From the NCBI RefSeq assembly GCF_018143015.1, contig NC_054751.1:25464783-25528782 (forward strand): 64,000 bases of DNA. Direction: 5' to 3'. A model generated the notes under the pieces. The model ran no database searches. It saw only the letters and a program-made list of their open reading frames with translations, and had not been told where the DNA came from. This DNA comes from Lytechinus variegatus. Its lineage: Eukaryota > Echinodermata > Echinoidea > Temnopleuroida > Toxopneustidae. The position numbers were made by a program, and so were the translations under genes. Positions 48,442-59,408 of the stretch are shown here, piece after piece (the first letter of the stretch is position 1; each line of letters opens with the position of its first letter).

Positions 48442-49349
48442 CATTGCTTTACCAATTGAGATATTCAGGCTCAAATTGAGGCTGTGTAACATTCTCAAAA
48501 CAGAAAATAAAACTTTATGCAGGAGTCGATTGCATATTGAATTTAAAAAGTGCACCTTTTTTCAATAATTCAAACTTTCCAATCTTCTTTTTTCAAAGGA
48601 CAAGAACTGGACCTCTTCTGAAGAGAAACATACTTTAACAGAAAACATGCACACGACAATGATAATTATGCATTATCAAGAATTAAAAAAAAAACATTTA
48701 ATGAGGATGATGTTATCAAGGAAAGAAAAATTCTTTGAATCCTTATAGCACACATGAGACTGGTTTCATGAAAATACTTTCCAACATGATTATCTAATAC
48801 TAACTGAATACAAATTGTAATTCAAAGTTGTTTTTAAACACAAATAATAATTTCATCAATTCTCTTCAAAGAATTGTGGCATATCACATATAAAAGTGAA
48901 TATTTGATACAAGAAGTATTCAGAAATAATTACCTTTGAAAATGCTCAGGACTTTTCATCCATATATTATGGCTAAATTATGGAAGACTTCAATCAGTTG
49001 ATCTCTTCTCTACAATTCAATTATTAACTCTTTGAACAGCTACCACGATCTGGTTCATAATATCATAAAAATTGACATTCCCAATTACAATATTGACTGA
49101 ATTTTTAATACAGTGCAGCCATTATTGCCATGTCTTGGAAGAGTTACAATGTTTGGAATTCTTTAAACTTTAGCATAAAGTTCATTACAGCCATGCACTT
49201 TTGATAATCAAAAAGCTCAAGTCAGTAATCAATATCTGGCAAACAATTGATTTGTGTAAAAAGCAATATTCAGTTGCGGATTGTTGGTAAACTGATAAAA
49301 TGCATCAAAAGTTTGTGTTTTACTCCCAGGCCTACACAATATATGTAGT

Positions 49350-49612
49350 GTTGTGGCCCAGTGGATTAGTCTTTGGACTTTGAAACAGAGGGTCGTGGGT
49401 TCGAATCCCAGCCATGGCGTAATTTCCTTCAGCAAGAAACTGATCCACAATGTGCTGCACTCAACCCAGGTGAGGTAAATGGGTACCGGTAGGAAGTAAT
49501 TCCTTAAAAAGCTGTGTGCGCTATGAACGCCTAGCTTAGCCGGGTAATATAGGAGCGCCTTGAGCACCTAACAAGGTGGATATGTGCGCAATATAAATAC
49601 CCTATATCATTA
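49350..49612 (+). mobile_element. tRNA-derived SINE, near-complete copy
   Basis: tRNA-like head with A box TGGCCCAGTGG (49354-49364) and B box GGTTCGAATCC (49398-49408), then a non-tRNA body (CCTTCAGCAAGAAACTGATC, GGGTACCGG) and a 3' part ending in GCGCAATATAAATACC and an AT-rich tail. It is the most complete of the family in the window (others at 29168, 39755, 57628 and 58310). It lies about 0.9 kb past the SFXN2 stop, so could be in the SFXN2 3' UTR in antisense orientation. Confidence 0.85.
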
Positions 49613-50488
49613 TTATATCTATTAGTTCTACAATAAATGCATAGACCCCTAAAATATGTTTTTGAGGTTGCAAATCATTCCCAGCATTCATGTACACTTT
49701 CCCTCATTTCTACACCTATTATAATAATAATCCCGACTATAATGAAATTATTTCATGATCCAAGGGACCTCTTTAAAGCAATAAAGCTATGAAAACTAGC
49801 ATTTGTCCACAATCTCCCATTTATATATATTTGTAAATATGTGTACTCTCATCCTCGATACCTCAGTTGTATAATATATATCTCCATAATCTTTAAACAC
49901 TAGACAAAAAAAAGACAGTTGTATTGCCATGTGTAATCAAGCAATATTGTTAACCTTTCCAAATTCTACACCAAAAATTTAATAATAAAAAAAACATGAA
50001 GATCATTATTATAACCATAATTGTGACACTGAGTATTGCACTAGGAAGTACTTAGGGTGACTTTGTGCTTCTTAACCATTAAAATTTGTATCTAAATTCA
50101 TTTATATTCCACCTAAGAATACATTAAATATCTTTGACATACAGAAGTCTTTTGGTAGTACAATTAAAAAAAAAATAGTAATACATATATGTATCAAAAG
50201 ATTCTGTATTTTGGGATCATAATGCAAAAACAAACAATACAAAGTTTCTTGGTACAGATGGCAAGTAAGTACCCATTTATGCATCATACAAATCGCTCTT
50301 ACGAATCAATTGTAAAAATCATTTGGAATGAATGGCACTTGTACTCATAGGAAGAAATTATATTTTCCACAAGGTCATAATTAATACAAGGGAGAAGTAA
50401 TTTTTTCCAAGAGGTCACAGTTGATACAAGCTTTTAAAAATATATAATTTGTTCATAATATCTAATCCTACCTACGATGGATGCTGAA

Positions 50489-53400
50489 TCACAACCCCTT
50501 GTTGTAGAAGACGTATGGTAGTGAATCGCCATATTTGTCTTGAATAGCTTTCCTAGTGTCAGGTTCGAGTTTGGATACAGCGATAGTGCTGGATAGGGGG
50601 AAAGTGAAAGAAAACAAAATTTACAACATAAGGGCCATCTATACCATCCAGGGTGACCAGATTTCACAAAATGAAATACGGGACAATCGACAAAAAAAGA
50701 TCAACAAACAAGGCTACACAGTGTTACACCCAGTGGCGTACCGTGAGTCACGGCATAGGGGGCACCAGCAAAAATTTTGATTCACCTAGTGAGTGCGCGA
50801 AGCGCGCTCAGTTGCTAGGTATACTGACTTATAGAGACATTTTAAGGACAGTGTCATTAAATAAATATGTATATTACTGATCACATAATGCGAGCGCGAA
50901 GCGCGAGCTGAAATTTTTGTATATATTGACCCCAAACGGACACTTCAAGGACTATATTGTAGGAATCTATTAAGAGTATACATATCTCACCATAGTAATC
51001 TAATGCGAGTACCAAGCGCTTGCTGATTTTTTTAGAATTATATGCATCCAAACACATAAAGCACCTGTAGTCATTGTAATCATGATTAACATGCACTTCT
51101 CACTAATCAAATATTGCGAGCGCGAAGCGCGAGTTAAAAATTAGTTCACATCTGAAGAGGGGCATTCTAAGGCTTGATTGTAGGAATTCACGTAGTCCAT
51201 GCGTATTTCACTAACCAAATGATGCGAGCGCAAGCTGAATTTTTTTTATATTTGGATCAGAAAAAGGGACATTTTAGGGACTGGTTTTAGGAATTCATGA
51301 AGAGCGGACATATCTTACTAATCCACTAATGCGAACGTAAGCGCGGACGTGAAATGTTTGATATTAAGACCTTAAAATGATATGTCACTGCATAAAACAA
51401 TAATAATTCGAAGTGCGAGGAAATATATTTGGTGTGTATTGACTTGAAAACGGGAGGTTTTAGTACAACAGGATTATATATCTCGTTAAACAGATAATGC
51501 GAGCATCAGGAACAATGAAGACATAGGCCCTGAGCAAATTATTTTTCATAAAGTTATCTTTTTTATTTTTATGTAATATAACCTAATTATAATATTATAT
51601 AACATAATTAACAATAATTTTTCCTTCCCACTACGTTTCTCTCACTTTCTCCCTCTTTTTCTCTTTTTCCCCGTTTTTTTTTTTTTTTTTTTGGGGGGGG
51701 CAGCCGATTGGGGGCACGTGCTCCCCATGCCCCCCGTAGTTACGCCACTGGCTGCACCTGTGAAAAATTATAAAGAATTGGAAGGGTGGGTGAACGAAAG
51801 AATGAAGGAGAGAAAGAAGAGACGAAAGAAAAGAGATGAATTGAGAAGAAAGAAAGAAAAAATTAAGGGGAAATGAAGGAAAAATGAAAACAAGAATAAA
51901 AGAAAGTTAGAATAAAAGAAAGAATAAAAGAGCGAAAAATGTAACCGTCATTCTTTGAATTGAATACAGAAAGAAAGAAAAAGAAAGGAATGGAAGAAGA
52001 ATACGATGTGTGAAAGACAACATAAAGGAGAGAAAGAAAAAAGTAAGAAAAATGAGGAGGAAAGAAAGAATGAAGGAAAGAAAAATGTTTCCTTCATTCT
52101 TTGAAAGAAAGAAGCAAACAGAGAAAGAAGGGAGGAGGGAAGGAAGGAATTAAGAGAGGGAGATAAAGAATAAGGGAAAGAATTAAAAGGAAAAGTAAAA
52201 TGAAGAATGAAAGAAAGGAGGAAAGAGAGGGAGAAAGAATATAAGTGAGAAGGGAATGAAAACATAATGGAAGAAGAGAAAGAATTTAAAGAAAAAGGAG
52301 AGGAAAGGAGGGGGAGAAAAAAAAGTTTTAAGAAAGAAAGAATATAAAAAGGGAAATTTGATAAAGAAGACGGGTAAGAAAAAGGGGGAAAGAAAGAAAA
52401 ATTAACACAGAGAGAAAGGATCAGGAAAGACAAATAGGAAATAAAGATAGATGGAACAAAAACGGGCAATCAGGAAGGATAGAAGGATGAAGAAAGAAGG
52501 ATAGAAAAGAAAGAAAGAGGAAAAAAGTTCAAACTTCAAGCAAAAAAAAATCCAATCATCTAACAAAAATCATAATGATATTTGGTGTTTTTCAAATATA
52601 ATTTTAGAATTAAAAATAATGTTTTAGAAATGAATAAAATTTCAAAGTGATTTTTTTTACTTAAAAATTAGATGAAACATCGCGGCATCATACACAACAA
52701 GACTCAAAACGAAAGCTGAAACAACTAGATCTAGTTATGAAAACTCAATAACTTAATTGTTCCTCCGAGATTACATCTCCAAATCAGTAATCTGAGAACC
52801 CATAATATAGTCATCCAAATTTCCCGCCGATTTTGTGATTATTTTGGCATGTTTGGTGGAGAGAATCTGCTCAGATCCTACATGCCTAGCTAGTAGCCTG
52901 TCACACAATGGCAGGAGGGCAGTTAGTTTACGATGTATTGGGTTAGCAAGAAAATCATTTGCAAATCGATTTTATTGTTGTCTCTGCTTCGTCATATGTT
53001 GGTTATTTTGATGAAAATTCGTCACTTTTAAATACATTTTGTTCAATATTCTAAAATATTGGAAAAATAGGCGTCCCGGGAAGGTTTTGTCGGGACGGCG
53101 GGATAAAGAAGCAAAATACAGGACAATCCCGGGAAATACGGGACGTCTGGTCACCCTGATACCATCCCGAGTTTTCAAATTAACGCAATATTTCTGATCC
53201 GGCAAATTATCCCGATCTGAACAATCTCGAGATTATTTGTAATGGAGACGCAATTATCAGGCTAGTTCGTAGGATTCATCTCAAGATTGCAATCCCAAGT
53301 CAATTTGGGATTATTTGCAAAATAGCGCGCTATTTTACGAATTATCACACTAATTTGCAGGTGCAGACGCACTCAGGATTACTTATTCATGGCGTCCTGC

Positions 53401-53664
53401 TCGAGCAGGATTAGCTCTTCTTGCGATGGTGGAGACAGGGATTTTTGAGTCTCGAGATTAATCGCAAAGAGGGCCGATCGGGCTAAAATCTTGAGATTAA
53501 GCAAACTCAGGATGGTGCAGCACCGCCTAATATTAAGTGGGATTATAAGAGTGAGGGTGAGAGATAAATATATCTAATACAAAAAATACAAAGCAGAGAG
53601 GCACAAAGAGAAGTACACAAGGAAATACGTGTTCCAGGAGGGTGGTAGATAGATAGATAGATAA

Positions 53665-53737
<73 letters not shown>

Positions 53738-56700
53738 CAGACAGAAGGACGGACAGACAAACCGGTCATGGAGGTACTACAGAATGAAGATATAAAACAG
53801 AGAAAGAAAGGTGGAAAAAAAATTAACAGTGAAGAAAAAGGTACAAAAGGCACATCAATACAATGCAAGTCTTAGGGATACCCGGGGAGAAAAAGAGAAA
53901 AAAGAAAAAGGGACAACAGGAATCAAATAGAAAATAATCTTATAGCACCTACAGTATAAAATTGATCAACCAAAATATACGTTTCAATTATATTACAGAC
54001 TGCACAAACATTTTTTCAAGGACAATTAATGAAGAATTTACCTTCTTTGAGGAAACAATGCACATGCGCACGGTGTCATGAAGACGAGACTGCAAGGAGA
54101 GAAAAAAATTCTAAGTTTAACAATTGTTAACAAAACACAAACAAAAAATAAGTCCACTTTATCAATTTAATAGAACATCATAAATTAAAGCTTTGTCTCC
54201 AAATAGATTTTTGAAATGTTGGCTAGAATATGTGAATTTGCTCTTGATAGCCAAAAAATGACAAGCCAACACTGTATGTTGTTCCTGATTCACTGTGCTA
54301 TAAAGGGATAGTCTTCAAATGTACATTTTCAGGTAACTATTTACTATAGAGGATAATTGGCAAATAATTTATGGCATACTTTTGTTTGCCAGAGTTTTTA
54401 TTTATGGCAAAAGTTTCATGCAACGGGTAGCATTGCTTCATTTACCCGATTTCATGTGAAATTCTTCCCGACAAAACCGATTCCAGGCCAATTACGTTAT
54501 ATCCAATGAAATACTGTTGATCAGTTTGAAGTGGTTTTTTTGGGGGGGAGGGGGGTTCTTTTTTTTTGGTATGACTGCCATGTTAGAATACAAGCATGGA
54601 CGAGTATATTTCGGAATATCACTTAAAATTCTGCAAAGGGAAGGGAAGCCTAAGTAGAGAAAATGACTTACAAGCATCCTACGCCTAAGACTTGAAATGG
54701 AGCATGCAAGGCCGGAACTCTGTTGAACCATGGGTATTTTATTAAACGTTCCATGATAACCGGCAGTACACCTGAATACAAAGGAAAGGATAATTGGGGT
54801 TATGAAAACTTTGTGAAGGATGAGATGAGGCTCAAGTAGAGCTAACAAAACGGGACCTTGAAATGGAAATTGCTGAAAAGAAAGTGAGTGTGCTCTTACA
54901 TCTAAATTTTAAGAGAGGATCATAAAATTTGGAATACATTGCCAATTCTTTCTGACGTATACTTTCTGTATGCATTGTGCACCGTTACTCTTAGAACTTG
55001 CATTCAATTTTATTCATTTTTATATTCTCAATTGGAAAATAATTTGAAATACCCTGATGATTCTTCTTTTAATGTTTACCTCCTGTATAATACATATTAA
55101 TGTTTCCTTATAGTAGCAAAAAAATGTTCACTTACAAGTATATGTTTTCCTAATATGTATAAACATGATATCATGTGTTGAACTGTAATTTTGTTGGTGA
55201 AAACCAAATAACATGAAAAAAGGGTTACCGTATGCAGTTTATAGATAAAGGGAGAAATGGAAGCCACCAAAAAATCTAATAGGGCAAGAGATGCAGTCTA
55301 AATGATGCAGTCATTAAAATTTGTTGTGTGCACCAATTAAGGCTTAACGTTAAGCATAGAACTAAATAAAATCAAGAGTTGCACAAGATTATACATGACA
55401 TAGATTTTCAAAAGGAAGAAAAAAGAAGGAAACAAAATACTTTAAATTAGAGGCACTTCAATGAAACTATAGTACCAATCAAAAACAAAGTTTACAGGCC
55501 TAACTGATTGAAAGAATAAAAGGGAATGAAGTAAAGTGTTCTTACACATGCCAGGAGCTGCCATGAATATTCTTGAGAAGACTACCTGAGAAATTCCTTT
55601 TACCGCTGCTTTCTGTAGAGAACAAGACAAAAAAAATATGAAACGTTACATTTTATAAACAACCCAACAGGAAGACTTTGGATAAGGAATTATACAGACT
55701 ATTTTCTAGATTTTATGAGAACAAGACACATGTATTTTAATTTTTTTGCAACAAAGACGCCAAGGCAATGTAAGTTTATCATTACATACATATACAGTTT
55801 GTTTTAAATGGTTGAAGCAAAATGAAATTAGGGAAATTACAAATGCTATTTACTATCATTGCAGCTGTTATCAAACAGAGCTTTCATAATCTTACAATGA
55901 AACTTGTGAAAGTCCTTCAAATCCTCAAATACTATGAAATGCATAAAATAATTTCTTTTAATTTACCCTTGATTTTCCGACCTCGTTGCCCTTGTCGTCG
56001 TAGATGACGATACCGTTGATGAGCTCCTGTTGTCTCATCATAGGAATGTTCACACAATTCGCTGCTGCTACAGCTGCAAAAGGGACATACCTGGCAACAA
56101 GTGGAGGGGCCGTCTGAACGCAACAGAGAAAGAACATTTGAATAAAGATTACTGAAAGGACTGACACCTACAATCATAGGAACGTTCAGAGTTTGCTGCT
56201 AGGGAAGGTGCAGTCTGAACTGAATAAAAAAAAAATTCTAAGAACATCCAATGCAAGGGTATTACCAAGAAATAATCAATTTGTAATCATACATTTTGTT
56301 TTGTGGCTGGCAGAAGGCATTCATTAGTTTTGTGAAATCGCAATTGCTCTCGAGTCAGTTAAACATAGAATTGCGTTAAAGTGTAACTTCAAAATTGAAA
56401 TAATCCCCAATTTAATTAATTTCAGTACATGGGATATAAATCAATTTGCGATTAAGTATAAGGTTGTGTATTGTCCATTGATTATAGCTCTTCCTATTCT
56501 TCAAGCAAAATAAATGACCTTATACTATGAGACCATATTATCAATCGGTTACATGTACAGGTGAGAAAGCTCTCTGATTTATTCTGATTCCAATGTATTC
56601 AAACTTTCATGTTTTTGTTATTCATTGATATTAACTTACTTTAGTTAATGCATTGAGTCCAAGCGCAGTGACCAGTGCACCGGTTGTGGCTGTAACATAC

Positions 56701-59393
56701 GCTGTCCCAATTTGCCTGTTTGAAGAAAATCAAAGATGTAAATTTTGTTTTGGAGTGCAGCATTCTCAAAAGATACTGATGATGGAGGCAGTGACAATGA
56801 TGATGACGATGATGAAGAAGAGAATGTTGATAATTATGACAATGACAATGATGATGTTGGTAATGACGGTGATGACGACAGACATGATAATGATGAGGAT
56901 TGCTGAAAATGAAGGTGATGATGATGGCAACGATTGCAGATGATGATAATTATGGTGATCAATGACGAAGATGTCGGTGATCGTGGTTTTGATTATTATT
57001 ATGAAGAGAATGGTGATAATGAAGATGATGATCACAAAACAGACAAAGGCAAATATGACGAGGATGATGGCAGTGACGATGGTTGTTGTGGTGACGACTG
57101 ACTGATGATGATAATAATGGCAATAACGATTAGATGATGCTGGTAATGACTGCAATGTTGACTCTATAGGAAATTAATCAAGATTATGATGATAAAGAAT
57201 ACTACCTTTGTTAATGATTTGCTTGCCCCAATGCGAAACTTACTTTATTCTTTTTAATTAAAAACAAAAACGAGTTTGTGTATTCCATCACTGTATTTTG
57301 CATCTACAGATGGTCTTACAAATATCTGATAAGAATGACAGATTTTGAGCACTTTGGGGAGAACACAGCTAATGTTATTAAGTCTGATCATAACTGAATG
57401 TTGCCATGTTTGAGGGTTTCTCAATGACAAATCAAACTCAATTGAAATTTCATATCAGTGAAAGAGTACAGTAAGTAACTTACCAAGAAGTTATTGATGA
57501 GGCTGCATTCCTGTTTGTGTAGTTAACTAGAGCGTTGAATGACTGATTCACCCACTGCCAGAATACTACAGCAGGGACAGTTCTGATTGAGATAATACAT
57601 ATCAAAAAAATTTTCATTTAAAAAATAATATAGGGTACTTATATTGCGCACATATCCACCTTGTTAGGTGCTCAAGGCGCTCCTATATTACCAAGCTAAG
57701 CCAGGCGTTCATAGCGCACACAGCTTTTTAAGGAATTACTTCGTACCGGTACCCATTTACCTCACCTGGGTTGAGTGCAGCACATTGTGGATCAGTTTCT
57801 TGCTGAAGGAAATTACGCCATGGCTGGGATTCGAACCCACGACCCTCTGTTTCAAAGTCCGAAGACTAATCCACTGGGCCACATCGCTCCACACATGAAA
57901 AAAAATAAAGATGCTGTGCACAGGATAGAATTTTATTACAACTTACTCCTACTCCTTATGGGGCATCATGGTCTAGTGGTTATGATCCTCGTCTTTCAAT
58001 TAAAAGGGGAGTGGGTTCTTATCCCAGCAATAGCATATGTTCCTTCAGCAAGAAATTAACCCCCATTGTGTCTAAACAGGAACTGGGAAGTTCATCTTTC
58101 TGGTTTGAATAAAAATAATATAATAAAATCATCCTACATTTATTGAATATTTGACGAAAACTAATCAATAACATAGTATGGATATTTCTTGTAAGTGATA
58201 TTTGTTAGGTTGTGCATTTATGTGAGCAGCTTCTCCTTATACCATGTATTATAAATTCTATCCGCTCCCATTTATAAATGGTTCATAATGAATGAAAATA
58301 AGTTCCCCAAATAATAATAAATGGACCATTTGTATAGCACAGCTATTAATATCCTCTACTGCGCTCAACACTTGGTATCATAATTATTATTACCTCGGTT
58401 GTATGTAGCCAAGCCACTAAACAGGCGCACAAGCATTCAAGGAATTTATTCCTACCAGGTACCCATTCACCTCACCTGGGTTGAGTGCAGCACAATGTAA
58501 CCAAATCCTAAATAATCATGTATGAAACAATATGTCTCATGATATAATCAGTACACAGGTACAGTATGTAGAGAAAACATAACTTCTTCCCTGTCCCATA
58601 TAAATATAAAGTTTCTTACTGGTAGAACTGTAACATGGCACCAGTGATGAGCATACCACCGGGGACTTGGAAGGACATCCTACCAATTAAATTTTGTCTC
58701 TCCCCCGAGTCAGGATGGAAAGCAGACATGTAAAGCCGTTGAGCGTATCTTAGCTGCTCTTCTGTCGTTCCTGGTGGCTCCAGTCCGAGTCTGATGAGAG
58801 AATGAAATCAGATTTTTTTTTTCTGTTAGTAAAATAAGTTTCTTTCACAATATTTTTCAATCAGATTGAATGAATCAGAAATCATGTATTTGGTATCATT
58901 TGAATCAATGAATGGGTGTAAATTTTGCAACATTCATGTTAAAACATATAAAAGTGATTGTTAAAGAACTACAAGTATTTGAAAATTACAATTATTCATG
59001 ATTGGGAAGAATCTTAAAACAAGTGAAAATTCTTGATGCTGTGAGTTACTTACTTAACTACTTACTTACTCACTCACTCACTCACTCACAGGTGTACTTA
59101 CTTACTTTAGTTAGTTAGTTAAATGCATTGTCAACAGAAGTTGGATAGCTCATCTATTAAATCATGATATTAGACTTATCAAGATATGGATTTAAATGTA
59201 GTTGATTGACTCACTTGTAGTTTTGTACCAGGTCTTTTGCATCATCTAGCTGTTTATTGGTACTGATTGCTAGCCTGGAGTCGGTTATACTGAAGAAGTG
59301 CTTGAGGCGACCCATAAAAGTATTCTGATCCCATCTGGGAGAATCAAGGTCTAACCTCGACTTAGCCACCTCCATTACAGCTGATGTAGTCAT
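50489..59393 (-). CDS. SFXN2: Sideroflexin-2-like mitochondrial carrier (9 exons, 328 aa)
   Basis: Exons in transcript order: 59215-59393, 58620-58790, 57484-57582, 56640-56715, 55967-56113, 55546-55612, 54672-54771, 54042-54089, 50489-50588. All GT-AG, one frame, 328 aa. Sideroflexins are multi-pass inner-mitochondrial-membrane proteins; SFXN1 carries serine and SFXN2 has been linked to heme/iron balance. Visible signature: RWDQNTF near the N-terminus, HPDSG at 85-89, [56 protein letters not shown], and the C-terminal [38 protein letters not shown] and VIMERL match SFXN2 rather than SFXN1/3 as I recall them. The first coding exon has a splice acceptor at 59408/59409 only 15 nt before the ATG, so a non-coding exon lies upstream. 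Intron 8 is 3.5 kb and mostly a nested transposon. The gene converges on BNIP3. Confidence 0.96.
50731..51750. mobile_element. CAGTGGCGTA-ended element with internal satellite, nested in the hAT element
   Basis: Ends CAGTGGCGTACCG and (inverted right end) CAGTGGCGTAACTACGGG, flanked by near-matching octamers GTTACACC (50723-50730) and GCTGCACC (51751-51758). Inside are about eight units of roughly 107 bp, each marked by a near-palindrome such as GCGAGCGCGAAGCGCGAGC (about 50792, 50889, 51005, 51116, 51223, 51330, then weaker at 51405 and 51500). Probably a non-autonomous hAT-type element that carries a satellite. Confidence 0.7.
51760..52520. repeat. Long homopurine-rich tract in SFXN2 intron 8
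   Basis: About 750 bp of GAAA/GGAA-type sequence on the + strand with very few pyrimidines. It is polypyrimidine on the SFXN2 sense strand. The 173-aa - strand frame (Ser/Phe/Leu) is compositional. Confidence 0.9.
53647..53765. repeat. (GATA)n/(CAGA)n tetranucleotide microsatellite
   Basis: GATA repeats, then a CAGA block of more than ten units, then GATA again. The frame SVCLSVCLS on the - strand is an artefact. Confidence 0.95.
56775..57190. repeat. GAT/GAC-rich trinucleotide array (SFXN2 intron 3)
   Basis: About 400 bp dominated by GATGATGA-type triplets on the + strand, starting about 60 bp upstream (in transcript direction) of exon 4. Confidence 0.9.
57628..57895 (-). mobile_element. 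tRNA-derived SINE, full-length copy in SFXN2 intron 2
   Basis: Same family as 49350-49612 in opposite orientation; B box GGTTCGAATCC read on the - strand and the same 3' part. It lies about 45 bp from the SFXN2 exon at 57484-57582. Confidence 0.85.
57958..58040 (+). mobile_element. Head of a second tRNA-derived SINE type
   Basis: A box TGGTCTAGTGGTTA and a worn B box (GGGTTCTTATCCC), then CCTTCAGCAAGAAATTAACC, a segment shared with the other SINE body. The arms do not pair as a tRNA should, so it is not a functional tRNA gene. Confidence 0.6.
58310..58500 (-). mobile_element. SINE fragment (3' part)
   Basis: Carries TACCAGGTACCCATTCACCT, CACCTGGGTTGAGTGCAGCA and a tail of ATT repeats; the tRNA-like head is missing. 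In SFXN2 intron 2 near exon 2. Confidence 0.65.
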
Positions 59394-59408
59394 AGCTTAC
59401 AGTTTAGC

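Larger units (their letters stand above)
40134..50488. other. Convergent spacer between BNIP3 and SFXN2 (3' UTRs and repeats)
   Basis: 10.4 kb, AT-rich, with no protein-like frame recognised. It should hold the 3' UTRs of both genes; AATAAA occurs near 41868 and 44053 on the + strand but none can be chosen. Other contents: a worn MITE (43343-43845), a SINE-tail-like piece (about 45190-45300), a pyrimidine tract (46089-46326), a MITE with a tRNA-like neighbour (48186-48441) and a full SINE (49350-49612). Confidence 0.5.
50649..53158. mobile_element. hAT-type element with 8-bp target duplication, in SFXN2 intron 8
   Basis: Ends CAGGGTGACCAGA and its inverse TCTGGTCACCCTG, flanked by a perfect 8-bp duplication ATACCATC (50641-50648 and 53159-53166). 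CAGGG termini with 8-bp duplication are typical of hAT elements. Subterminal 'gaaatacgggacaat' words occur in both arms. It contains another element (50731-51750) and a long purine tract (about 51760-52520), so little of the 2,510 bp is its own sequence. No transposase frame was found. Confidence 0.8.

Noticed and set aside
49354-49420. tRNA gene candidate with good A and B boxes
   Set aside because: It is followed by a SINE body present at several places in the window, and the acceptor and anticodon arms do not pair as in a tRNA.
51948-52469. 173-aa open frame on the - strand
   Set aside because: Reads through a homopurine tract; composition only Ser/Phe/Leu, no start context or homology.
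53533-53868. 111-aa frame with SVCLSVCLS repeats
   Set aside because: Direct product of the CAGA/GATA microsatellite.
56766-57155. 129-aa hydrophobic frame on the - strand
   Set aside because: Product of the GAT/GAC array; not a membrane protein gene.
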